Shown here: in pieces, positions 56,261-64,000 of the stretch
Layout of the letters: the number at the start of each line of letters is the position of its first letter
How positions within the stretch are numbered: position 1 is the stretch's first letter
Assembly (NCBI GenBank): GCA_902550805.1
Contig: CACDAL010000002.1
Span: 57,190-121,189, forward strand
Length of the DNA: 64,000 nt
Direction: 5' to 3'
Origin: an uncultured Pelagibacteraceae bacterium
GTDB taxonomy: Bacteria; Pseudomonadota; Alphaproteobacteria; Pelagibacterales; Pelagibacteraceae
Program-made: the position numbers and the translations under genes
Notes under the pieces: model-generated
The model's input: the letters and a program-made list of their open reading frames with translations, nothing else
Told to the model about the DNA's origin: nothing
Databases searched by the model: none

Positions 56261-57940
56261 TTTAGCCAACCATTTTTTTTCGTTGGTATTTAAAAACGGA
56301 GAAATTTTTTTATAAACTTCTAAATGATATTTAAATAAATATTCTCTTTCATATTTTGATAACATTTTATAATTAATTAAATCTTTATCAATAGGTGCTA
56401 AAGTTAAGTTTTCAAAACATAATTTATTATCAATTTTTTTAATAAAAACTAAATTTTCTATTCTAATTCCAAATTTTTCTTCAAGGTAGAAACCGGGTTC
56501 ATTGCTTACTATCATTCCTTCTTTTAATTTTATTTTATTATATTTTGAAATGCTCTGCGGACCTTCGTGAACATTTAGAAAAAATCCCACGCCGTGTCCC
56601 GTTCCGTGTCTGTAATCTAAACCTACAGAATTTAAGCTTTTTCTAGCTTTTTTATCTATATTATGCCCTGTTAACTCCTTGCTTATATTCGATAAGGCTA
56701 CAGCTATATGACCTTTTAGCACTCGAGTAAAAATATCTTTAATTTTAACAGGTGCATTTGAAAAACATATGGTTCTGGTAACATCTGTTGTGCCCCATTT
56801 ATATTGTCCGCCAGAGTCGACCAATAAAATATCCTTTTTATTTAATTTTCTATTTGATTTATTATTAGATCTATAATGAATTATTGCTCCATTTGGTCCA
56901 GATCCTACTATTGAGTTAAAGCTTGGATATAAATAGTTTTTATTTTTCTTTCTAAAATTTTCAAGTTTTGCTTCAATTTTTTTTTCATCTATATTAATTA
57001 ATTTATTATTTTTGATCCAATATAAAAATTTTGTTAAAGCAATTCCATCTTCAATATGCGATTTAGACATATTATTTATTTCAGATTTGTTTTTAATCGA
57101 TTTAAAATTATAAATAGGGTCAATTCTGCTTTTTATTGTAAATTTTGATCTTATTAATTCTTCGTTAAACACGGAGCAAGTTTGTCCATCAATACAAAAA
57201 TTATTATTTTTTATATAATTTAGTATTTCGAATATTTTATTTTCATTATGAAAAGATATATTATTATTTTTTAACTTTTTTTTAATTTTGTATATTTTCT
57301 TTATTGGAGAGAAAAAATAAATTTTTTTATTTTTTGTTAATATTAATCTACAATTTGCTACTGGTGAATTTGGTAAATCATTTCCACGTATGTTTAATAG
57401 CCAACAGACATTTTCTCCAGAGCTTACAAAAATATTATTTATATTTTTTTCTTTTAAATATTTTGAAACTCTATTTATTTTTGATTTTGAACTTTCCCCT
57501 ACTATTTTTTTATCTAATGAAAAAAAAGGATCTTTATTACCACCATTTACATTATTAAATATGTTTGTATTTATAGGTATTAAATTACAAGTATTCTCAA
57601 AATATCTGTTTAGTGAATTATATGTAAAAAGATTAGGATCAAAACCTATATTAGGTTTTTTTTGATATTCATTAAACAAATTTTTTGGCCAAAAATAAGG
57701 TACCTCCAATACATTAAAAATTTTTCCAGATTGTTTTTTTGCTTGTAATGTATATCTACCATCAACAAAAAGATAATTTTTATTCTTTAAAATTAAAGCA
57801 AATCCAGCAGATCCAGAAAAATTTGAAATTAATTCTAAGTAACTTGTTCTAGAATATTCTGTAAAATAACCATCATTCTTTGAAATCAGATAACCATCAA
57901 TATCTTTTTCCTTTATTATATTTTTAATTTTTTTTATCAT
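56252..57940 (-). CDS. pepP: M24-family Xaa-Pro aminopeptidase
   Basis: This metallopeptidase family removes N-terminal residues preceding proline. The 562-residue protein is the long form with two creatinase-like N-terminal domains and a C-terminal pita-bread domain. The metal ligands are visible: two aspartates in LLVDSGGQYKWGTTDVTRTI, the histidine in RHGTGHGVGFFLNVHEGP, and glutamates in SNEPGFYLEEKFGIRIENLVF. A further C-terminal segment (MLSKYEREYLFKYHLEVYKKISPFL) is typical of this subgroup. It overlaps uvrD by 4 nt at its start. Confidence 0.9.
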   Translation of the reverse strand: MIKKIKNIIKEKDIDGYLISKNDGYFTEYSRTSYLELISNFSGSAGFALILKNKNYLFVDGRYTLQAKKQSGKIFNVLEVPYFWPKNLFNEYQKKPNIGFDPNLFTYNSLNRYFENTCNLIPINTNIFNNVNGGNKDPFFSLDKKIVGESSKSKINRVSKYLKEKNINNIFVSSGENVCWLLNIRGNDLPNSPVANCRLILTKNKKIYFFSPIKKIYKIKKKLKNNNISFHNENKIFEILNYIKNNNFCIDGQTCSVFNEELIRSKFTIKSRIDPIYNFKSIKNKSEINNMSKSHIEDGIALTKFLYWIKNNKLINIDEKKIEAKLENFRKKNKNYLYPSFNSIVGSGPNGAIIHYRSNNKSNRKLNKKDILLVDSGGQYKWGTTDVTRTICFSNAPVKIKDIFTRVLKGHIAVALSNISKELTGHNIDKKARKSLNSVGLDYRHGTGHGVGFFLNVHEGPQSISKYNKIKLKEGMIVSNEPGFYLEEKFGIRIENLVFIKKIDNKLCFENLTLAPIDKDLINYKMLSKYEREYLFKYHLEVYKKISPFLNTNEKKWLAKLI

Positions 57941-59961
57941 TTTAATTTTTTTTGATATCTGATCCAGCCCGGGCTTTTAACCTCATTATCAAAATCAATA
58001 TCTTGATTAAACTCAAAATCTTCACTCTCTTCCTCAACAAAACTATTATTTTTTTTAACAAACTGCTCTGGCAATTCATCAATAAATCTTGATTCAATAC
58101 TGTCAATCCAATCACCTTGATAAAATCTATTCATTGAAAAGGAAATATTGACTATTTTTTTTGCCCTTGTAATTCCAACATAGGCTAACCTTCTTTCTTC
58201 CTCCAATCCATTTTCGCCTTTTTCTTCAATACTTTTTTGATGAGGAAACAGACCTTCTTCCCAACCTGGAAGAAATACTACATCAAATTCTAATCCTTTA
58301 GAAGCATGCATGGTCATTAGGTTTACTTTTTCACTTTGCCAGTCTTGATCTAGAGATGTTGCCAGAGCAACATGTTCTAAAAAACTTTCTAAATTATCAA
58401 ATTCTTTCATAGCGTTTAAAAGTTCTTTAATATTTTCCAATCTACTCTCATTATCCAAATCTTTATTATTTTTAAGCATTTCACTATATCCAGATTCGTC
58501 CATGATAATTTGTAATAATTTATTATGATTATTTTTTTTTTTTAAATCGAATCTCCATTTATCTAATAAATTTAATAATGAACTTAATCCTATTTTAGTT
58601 TTTGGTTTTATCTTATTTTCTTCAATTAATTTTTTTGATGCAACTTCCCATGAACAATTATGTTTTTTTGCTTGATTGCTAATCATATTTATTGTTGTGG
58701 CGCCAATGGATCTTTTAGGGACATTTATTATTCTTTCAAAAGATAAATCATCTAGAGGTTGATAAACTGTTCTTAGATAAGCTATACAATCTTTAATTTC
58801 AGATCTTTCATAGAATTTTATTCCACCAACTATTCTGTAAGGTATACCGATTTTGAGAAATCTTTCTTCAAATTCTCTTGTTTGGAATATGGCTCTAACT
58901 AAAATAGCAACTTCATTTAAAGAATATTTTTTTTTAAATAATTCTATTTTAGAAGCAACATCAATAGCTTCATCTTTTCCGTTTCTAAAACAAGTTAAGG
59001 ATACCATTTCCCCTTCGTCTTGATTAGTAAATAAATTTTTTCCTACTCTATTTTTGTTATTTTCAATTAATTTAGATGCCACATTTAATATGTTTTGTGT
59101 GGATCTGTAGTTTTTTTCTAATCTAATTATTTTTGTATTTATATAAATTTTATCGAATTCTAAAAAATTTTTTATTTCAGCTCCTCTCCAACTATATATT
59201 GATTGATCATCGTCCCCAACGCAGCAAATATTTTTGTTATGTTTTGCCAAATGCTTAAGCCATTCGCTTTGAATGAAATTTGTATCTTGGTATTCATCAA
59301 CTAAAATATATTTAAATTTTTTTGAATACATTTTGGATATATCTTTGTATTTTTCAAAAATTTTTACTGAATGAAGTATTAAATCACTAAAGTCAGCTGC
59401 ATTTAAATCAATTAATTTTTGTTGGTAAATTTTGTAAATTTTTAAAAAATTTTTTTCTAGTGGGTCTTTTCTTTTTAATACAACCTCATTTGGATAAAAG
59501 CCCTTATTTTTCCATTTATCGATAATAGCTAAAATATATTTTGGTGAAATTTTTTTTATATCTACATTTTCGGCTTTACATATATTTTTTATTAATCTTG
59601 CTTGATCGTCTTGGTCAATTATGGAAAAGTTAGATTTAAGACCAACTGCACTTGCATGTTTTCTTAGTAATTTTGCGCTTATAGAATGAAATGTACCAAG
59701 CCATGGCATCCCTGTCGCTTCTTTCTTTAGCAATTTCGAGACTCTTATTTGCATTTCTTTTGCTGCTTTATTAGTAAAAGTTACAGCTAATATTTCGCTA
59801 GGAAAGGCTTTGTGTTGTTTGATTATATGAGCAATTCTTGAAGTTAGTACTTTTGTTTTTCCGGATCCAGCCCCAGCAACTATTAATAAAGGACCATCAA
59901 GAAGTAAAACAGCTTCTTTTTGATTTTCGTTTAAATTTTTTAAATATTCTGAATTTAACAT
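57937..59961 (-). CDS. uvrD: UvrD/PcrA-type superfamily 1 DNA helicase
   Basis: This 3'-5' helicase works in excision and mismatch repair by unwinding the incised strand. The 674-residue protein shows motif I GAGSGKTKVLTSRIAHII, AVTFTNKAAKEMQIRV, motif II LVDEYQDTNFIQSEWL, motif III VGDDDQSIYSWRGAEIKNFL, motif IV RLEKNYRSTQNIL, motif V VNLMTMHASKGLEFDVVFLPG and motif VI RRLAYVGITRAK. It is the partner expected for uvrB and uvrC. The start diverges from the AsmA-like gene across 34 bp. Confidence 0.94.
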   Translation of the reverse strand: MLNSEYLKNLNENQKEAVLLLDGPLLIVAGAGSGKTKVLTSRIAHIIKQHKAFPSEILAVTFTNKAAKEMQIRVSKLLKKEATGMPWLGTFHSISAKLLRKHASAVGLKSNFSIIDQDDQARLIKNICKAENVDIKKISPKYILAIIDKWKNKGFYPNEVVLKRKDPLEKNFLKIYKIYQQKLIDLNAADFSDLILHSVKIFEKYKDISKMYSKKFKYILVDEYQDTNFIQSEWLKHLAKHNKNICCVGDDDQSIYSWRGAEIKNFLEFDKIYINTKIIRLEKNYRSTQNILNVASKLIENNKNRVGKNLFTNQDEGEMVSLTCFRNGKDEAIDVASKIELFKKKYSLNEVAILVRAIFQTREFEERFLKIGIPYRIVGGIKFYERSEIKDCIAYLRTVYQPLDDLSFERIINVPKRSIGATTINMISNQAKKHNCSWEVASKKLIEENKIKPKTKIGLSSLLNLLDKWRFDLKKKNNHNKLLQIIMDESGYSEMLKNNKDLDNESRLENIKELLNAMKEFDNLESFLEHVALATSLDQDWQSEKVNLMTMHASKGLEFDVVFLPGWEEGLFPHQKSIEEKGENGLEEERRLAYVGITRAKKIVNISFSMNRFYQGDWIDSIESRFIDELPEQFVKKNNSFVEEESEDFEFNQDIDFDNEVKSPGWIRYQKKLK

Positions 59962-59995
59962 TTATATTTTTATAGTATAAGCCATATTAGTCTTC

Positions 59996-61357
59996 ATGAA
60001 AAAAACCAAAAAAATAGATACTTTCACGATTATTCTTGCATCAATTATTTTATTTATTACTTTTTTCTCATTTTTATCAATACCAGTTTTATTTAATTAT
60101 AAAAGTGTAGAAACTCAAATTGAAAAAAAATTTTATAAAGAATTCAATATTAATTTAGAAATTTTGGATAAAATTTCTCATAAATCTTTTCCAAGCCCTC
60201 ACTTATTAATAAAAAAAGCTAATTTAATATTACATAACAATAGCACAATGAAAGTACAAGCTGAAGATATTAAAATTTTTATACCTTTGAAAAATATTTA
60301 TTCAAAAAATAATATTATTATGGATTCTGTAGAAATAAAGAATGTAAATTTTAAGTTTGATTTACAATCTATTAAAGATATTAGAAACCATCTTTATTAT
60401 AAAATTAATAAACCTATTAAAATTAAAAAAAGTAAGTTCTTTTATATAGATAAAAATAAAAAAACCATATTAATTGCCCCAATAAAAAAAATAAACTATT
60501 ACATAGATACAAAAAATAGATTTAAAGAACTTAAAATTAAAGGAAATATATTTGATATAGATTACGAATCCGAATGGAGGAGATATTATGATAATCCTAA
60601 AGAAACTGTAAACGAAATAAAATTAAAAAATCCTAATTTACTAATAAAAAATTTATTTAAATTTGAAAATAATTTAAATTTTAGTGGAAAAAGTTCATTA
60701 AGTTTTTTAAATGAAACTATTTATGTGAATTATAATAAAAATAAAGATCAAATTTATATTAGTTATCCAAAAGAATATAATAATCAAAAAATTAAAATAA
60801 CTTCTAATATAGAGTTAAATCCATTTTATTTTAATACAGAAATAAATTTATTTGAATTAGACTTTGAATTTATTATAGATCATTTTTTAATTTACTTAAA
60901 TAATGTAGATAAAGACATTTTAGGAAATTTAAATGGAAGCTTAATTTTAAACATTAATGATTTAAATGATCAATTAATAAATAATGGAAAAATTAATTTA
61001 TTAATAAATGAAAAATCATTAAATGTATTAGATTCTGTTTTTGAAATTAATAATGTAGGTTATATAAAATCAAAATTTAAATATTATGAAAAAGAAGGAG
61101 ATCTTATTTTTACAACAAATAATGTTTTGCATATTACAAACAAAGATAAATTTGCAAAAAAATTCCAATTAAAGTTAGATAAAGTAAAAAATATAGACAA
61201 AATATATTTTGATTTAGAAAAAAATATAGATAATAAAAAAATTTTTATTTCAAATATTCAGCTTAATAAAAAAATCCAAATGAATGAATCTAATGAATCT
61301 TATGAAATAAACAGTATTCAGACATTAAAATCATTATTAAAAAATATCATAATTTAA
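59996..61357 (+). CDS. AsmA-like inner-membrane-anchored protein
   Basis: I do not recognise a named gene. The 453-residue protein has a single N-terminal membrane helix (about 10-32) followed by [19 protein letters not shown] and [18 protein letters not shown]. That N-terminal layout, with later alternating beta-like stretches, resembles AsmA/bridge-like proteins that handle lipid transport to the outer membrane. The rest is very rich in Asn, Lys and Ile and has no catalytic motif. Its size is near the smaller AsmA family members (about 600). Its stop shares TTAA with fumC. The assignment is tentative. Confidence 0.55.
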   Translation: MKKTKKIDTFTIILASIILFITFFSFLSIPVLFNYKSVETQIEKKFYKEFNINLEILDKISHKSFPSPHLLIKKANLILHNNSTMKVQAEDIKIFIPLKNIYSKNNIIMDSVEIKNVNFKFDLQSIKDIRNHLYYKINKPIKIKKSKFFYIDKNKKTILIAPIKKINYYIDTKNRFKELKIKGNIFDIDYESEWRRYYDNPKETVNEIKLKNPNLLIKNLFKFENNLNFSGKSSLSFLNETIYVNYNKNKDQIYISYPKEYNNQKIKITSNIELNPFYFNTEINLFELDFEFIIDHFLIYLNNVDKDILGNLNGSLILNINDLNDQLINNGKINLLINEKSLNVLDSVFEINNVGYIKSKFKYYEKEGDLIFTTNNVLHITNKDKFAKKFQLKLDKVKNIDKIYFDLEKNIDNKKIFISNIQLNKKIQMNESNESYEINSIQTLKSLLKNIII

Positions 61358-62742
61358 TTTGGTCCAATCATTTTTTTCGGATTTACTATTTTATCGTAAT
61401 CTTTTTCAGATATTAGCCCTGTTTTTATAGCTTCGACTTTTAATCTTGTATTATTTTTTAATGCTTTTTTTGCAATTTTTGCTGCGTTGTCATATCCTAT
61501 ATGTGGAGCAAGTGCTGTTACAAGCATCAATGAATTATCAAGATAATCTTTTATTTTATTTTTGTCAGCTTTAAGTCCTTTAATGCAATAAATAGCAAAA
61601 TTTTTTGAGCTATCAGATAGTAAATCGATAGATTGTAAAATGTTATCTATAATTAGAGGTTTGAAAACGTTTAATTCAAAGTGACCATGCGAACCTGCAA
61701 TTGTAATTCCGTTATGGTTTCCAATAACTTTTACACAAACCATTGTAACAGCTTCTGATTGAGTTGGGTTAACTTTTCCAGGCATAATTGATGATCCAGG
61801 TTCATTTTCAGGTAAAATTAATTCTCCATATCCTGCTCTTGGACCTGATCCTAAAAATCTTATATCATTTGCAATTTTCATTAAACAAACAGCAGTAGTA
61901 TTCAAAGTTCCAGAAAAATTTACTATTGGATCGTGGGCTGCCAAAGCCGCAAATTTATTTTTTGTAATTTTAAATGGAATTTTAGTTATTTTTTTTATTT
62001 CTTTTACAATTTTTTTATCAAAGTTTTTTTTTGTGTTTATTCCAGTTCCTACGGCAGTTCCGCCTTGAGCTAAAAAATATATTTCATTTAAGGCATTATT
62101 AATTCTTTTAATACAATCTTCTAATTGTGATTGATAACCTGAAAATTCTTGGCCCAATGTAATAGGAGTAGCATCTTGTAAATGAGTTCTTCCAACTTTA
62201 ACTATATTTTTAAACTTGCTTACTTTTTTTTTAAGTTCTTTATTTAAAATAATTAAAGAAGGCAATAACTTTTCTTTTGTTTCTAATGCAATGGCTATAT
62301 GCATTGCAGTAGGAAAAACGTCATTAGTTGACTGTGATTTATTTACATGATCATTTGGATGAACAGGTTTTTTTGTTCCCTTTTTACCTTTTAAAATTTC
62401 TATAGCTCTATTTGCTACCACTTCATTAACATTCATATTAGTTTGTGTTCCAGATCCTGTTTGCCAAACTTTAAGAGGAAAATGATCATTTAGTTTATCT
62501 TGTATAATTTCATTAGCAGCTTTCATTATTGCGTTGGCAATTTTCTTTTCTATTTGTTTGTCTTTTTTATGAACAATTGCTGCAGATTTTTTGATTATTG
62601 CTATTGATTTAATTAAAACTGGCTTTACTAAAATTTGCCCAATATCAAAGTATTTTTTTGATCTTTGGGTAGAAGCACCCCAGTATTTGTCTGCAGGTAC
62701 GTTAATTTTACCAATGCTATCAAATTCTTTTCTTTTTTTCAT
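61354..62742 (-). CDS. fumC: Fumarate hydratase, class II
   Basis: FumC converts fumarate to malate in the TCA cycle; class II enzymes are iron-free and oxygen-stable. The 462-residue protein contains [75 protein letters not shown], and the fumarase/aspartase signature [16 protein letters not shown] with the catalytic serine. The length is typical. It faces the MazG-like gene across 62 bp. Confidence 0.96.
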   Translation of the reverse strand: MKKRKEFDSIGKINVPADKYWGASTQRSKKYFDIGQILVKPVLIKSIAIIKKSAAIVHKKDKQIEKKIANAIMKAANEIIQDKLNDHFPLKVWQTGSGTQTNMNVNEVVANRAIEILKGKKGTKKPVHPNDHVNKSQSTNDVFPTAMHIAIALETKEKLLPSLIILNKELKKKVSKFKNIVKVGRTHLQDATPITLGQEFSGYQSQLEDCIKRINNALNEIYFLAQGGTAVGTGINTKKNFDKKIVKEIKKITKIPFKITKNKFAALAAHDPIVNFSGTLNTTAVCLMKIANDIRFLGSGPRAGYGELILPENEPGSSIMPGKVNPTQSEAVTMVCVKVIGNHNGITIAGSHGHFELNVFKPLIIDNILQSIDLLSDSSKNFAIYCIKGLKADKNKIKDYLDNSLMLVTALAPHIGYDNAAKIAKKALKNNTRLKVEAIKTGLISEKDYDKIVNPKKMIGPN

Positions 62743-62792
62743 TTATTTGAATAATTTAAGTAATTTATTTATATACTAGTTTTAATTAATCT

Positions 62793-62804
62793 TACAGGAG
62801 TAAA
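62793..62804 (+). promoter_or_regulatory. Shine-Dalgarno site of the MazG-like gene
   Basis: CAGGAG lies about 5-10 nt before the ATG at 62805. It is one of only two clear Shine-Dalgarno matches I noticed in the window (the other precedes ftsZ), and it supports that start codon for a short gene. Confidence 0.5.
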
Positions 62805-63176
62805 ATGACAAACTTTGAAAAAGTAAAAACATTTATGGAAACATTTGGTCAAGAAGTTAAATCCAAACCTTCATTTAGTTCAGAAAAGATAAATGATTTA
62901 AGATATGACTTAATTAAAGAAGAACTTGATGAGCTTAAACTAGCAATTGATGGAAAAAATTTATTAGAAGTTGCTGATGCTTTAACAGATATTTTATATG
63001 TAACTTATGGCGCCGGGCATGCATTTGGAATAAATCTGGATGATTGTTTTAATGAAGTGCAAAATTCTAACATGAGCAAATTAGGCAGCGATGGCAAACC
63101 AATTTATAATGAAGCAGGCAAAGTAATGAAGGGACCAAATTATTATAAACCAGATTTATCTAAGTTTGCAAGTTAG
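62805..63176 (+). CDS. MazG-like / phosphoribosyl-ATP pyrophosphohydrolase-fold protein
   Basis: The 123-residue protein looks like an all-alpha NTP pyrophosphatase. LRYDLIKEELDELKLAI contains the EExxE metal-binding part, and LLEVADALTDILYVTYGAGHAFGINLDD contains the downstream ExxD acidic pair. NSNMSKLGSDGKPIYNEAGKVMKGPNYYKPDL is typical of the DR2231/MazG-like subgroup with a C-terminal substrate loop. Such proteins hydrolyse (d)NTPs, often as house-cleaning enzymes. It stands alone between fumC and the YgfZ-like gene. The precise nucleotide is unknown. Confidence 0.78.
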   Translation: MTNFEKVKTFMETFGQEVKSKPSFSSEKINDLRYDLIKEELDELKLAIDGKNLLEVADALTDILYVTYGAGHAFGINLDDCFNEVQNSNMSKLGSDGKPIYNEAGKVMKGPNYYKPDLSKFAS

Positions 63177-63178
63177 AT

Positions 63179-64000
63179 TTATAACCATGAAGGTTTTTTT
63201 ACTTTTATTGTTGCGTCTCCACATTTATAAATATTTTCAAAATTAAAATCTTTATTTTGATATTTTATTAACGCAAATGGATTACGATTATTAATAAGTA
63301 TTTTCCCCACTTCTTTATTGTCTGAAATAATTTTTTCACTATTAATATTTCCTTCTAAAATTTTAATTGCAAAAAGTCTTTTAGTAAGTTTTTCTTTAAG
63401 TTTAATACGGGCTGTATTTTCCTGTCCAACATAACACCCTTTCTTGAAGTCAATTCCATTTAATTCTTCAAAATTACATTCAATTCCAAATATTTTATTT
63501 TGAAGATTTTGATTGTCATTTTGAGATATACCAAGCTCATAGCTATGATTATAATATTCTTCAATATTTGAATTTTTTAATTCTAATTTTTTTAAAGATA
63601 AATATAATTTTTCTAGATTAATAATTAATCTTGCTCCTAATTCATTACATCTTGGATCTAAAAAAATAGTATCCTCTTGGAATTTTATTGTCCATCCTTC
63701 TTGATCTTTGGAATTTTCTAAAGTTAAAAATTTTTCTTTACTTAATGCTGCAACAACAAATTCATTGCTCAAGTTTAATATTTCAACTTTAGATCTTAAC
63801 TTATACAAACTCAATTGGTTGTAGAGTTGTTCTATATTTTTTTTTTCGCAGTCTAAAAAGTATCCACTTTTATGTTTAATTATAATAAAATCAAAAAGGT
63901 ATTTTCCTTGAGGAGTTAATAATGCCCCAAAGCAACTTATATTTTTTGATACTTTTTCTACATCATTTGTAATGATATTTTGAAGGAAATCTTTAGCATC
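63179..64000 (-). CDS. ygfZ: YgfZ/GcvT-like folate-binding protein (N-terminus beyond window edge)
   Basis: YgfZ (CAF17/IBA57 homologue) is a tetrahydrofolate-binding factor that supports assembly of some iron-sulfur enzymes, such as MiaB. The signature KGCYVGQENTARIK (KGCYxGQE with its key cysteine) is present. The frame stays open from 63814 to the right edge, where it reads DAKDFLQNIITNDVEK and LLTPQGKYLFDFII, the expected N-terminal GcvT-like domain. A TTG at 63812-63814 is therefore not the true start. The 274 visible codons are most of the gene, and its start is beyond base 64000. Confidence 0.9.
   Translation of the reverse strand, partial: DAKDFLQNIITNDVEKVSKNISCFGALLTPQGKYLFDFIIIKHKSGYFLDCEKKNIEQLYNQLSLYKLRSKVEILNLSNEFVVAALSKEKFLTLENSKDQEGWTIKFQEDTIFLDPRCNELGARLIINLEKLYLSLKKLELKNSNIEEYYNHSYELGISQNDNQNLQNKIFGIECNFEELNGIDFKKGCYVGQENTARIKLKEKLTKRLFAIKILEGNINSEKIISDNKEVGKILINNRNPFALIKYQNKDFNFENIYKCGDATIKVKKPSWL

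Noticed and set aside
63812..63814. TTG as start of the YgfZ-like gene
   Set aside because: The frame stays open to the window edge and encodes the expected N-terminal GcvT-like sequence.

Overview
The window is an AT-rich, extremely compact stretch of bacterial chromosome. Nearly every base is coding, genes commonly overlap by 1-24 bp, and lysine, asparagine and isoleucine codons dominate. The gene content is core housekeeping of alphaproteobacterial type: petABC, the lgt/MidA-like/pgeF row, rplY-pth-ychF, carA next to yqeY-dnaG-rpoD, and a full division/murein cluster. The streamlining and base composition fit a SAR11 (Pelagibacterales)-like marine alphaproteobacterium. This is inferred from gene content and style, because no 16S gene is present. 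I see no insertion sequence, prophage, CRISPR array, toxin-antitoxin pair or other accessory island.

Layout. 1-1.6 kb (minus): trmL-hemF-greA, with greA cut by the window edge. 1.7-4.3 kb (plus): petABC, the cytochrome bc1 complex. 4.3-10.2 kb (minus): ychF, pth, rplY, prs, pgeF, a MidA-type methyltransferase and lgt. 10.3-12.9 kb: ubiK (plus), then a minus-strand MarR regulator / response regulator / histidine kinase cluster resembling petP-petR plus an EnvZ-like kinase. 13-21.7 kb: ilvE, pgsA, uvrC, folB, a pteridine-reductase-like SDR, uvrB, an aspartate aminotransferase and trxB. 21.8-27.8 kb: an ELM1-family protein, a 2OG-Fe(II) oxygenase-like protein and carAB. 27.9-32.3 kb: yqeY, dnaG, rpoD and two tRNA genes (Val-GAC and a CAU-anticodon tRNA). 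32.3-34.5 kb: mlaC, mlaA and a murein amidase. 34.5-34.9 kb: RNase P RNA.

34.9-56.3 kb is one uninterrupted plus-strand division and cell-wall cluster: mraZ-ftsZ-rsmH-ftsL-ftsI-murE/F fusion-mraY-murD-ftsW-murG-murC-murB-ddl-ftsQ-ftsA-lpxC-bamD-ligA. It is headed by a well-formed promoter whose -10 lies between MraZ-type operator repeats. Together these genes convert UDP-MurNAc precursors to lipid II, flip and polymerise it at the septum, and add lipid A and outer-membrane assembly functions. The last 7.7 kb carries an M24 peptidase, a UvrD-type helicase, an AsmA-like membrane protein, fumC, a MazG-like protein and a YgfZ/GcvT-like protein cut by the right edge.

I did not find a new multi-gene system. 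The points most worth a second look are a DnaG primase that has lost three of its four zinc ligands, a tRNA-Val(GAC) with non-canonical D and T loops that appear to have changed together, ftsZ moved to the head of the division cluster, a fused MurE-MurF, a divergent trxB/ELM1 pair whose start codons are only 21 nt apart around a symmetric -10, and repeated convergent gene ends that share a 4-nt YTAA.
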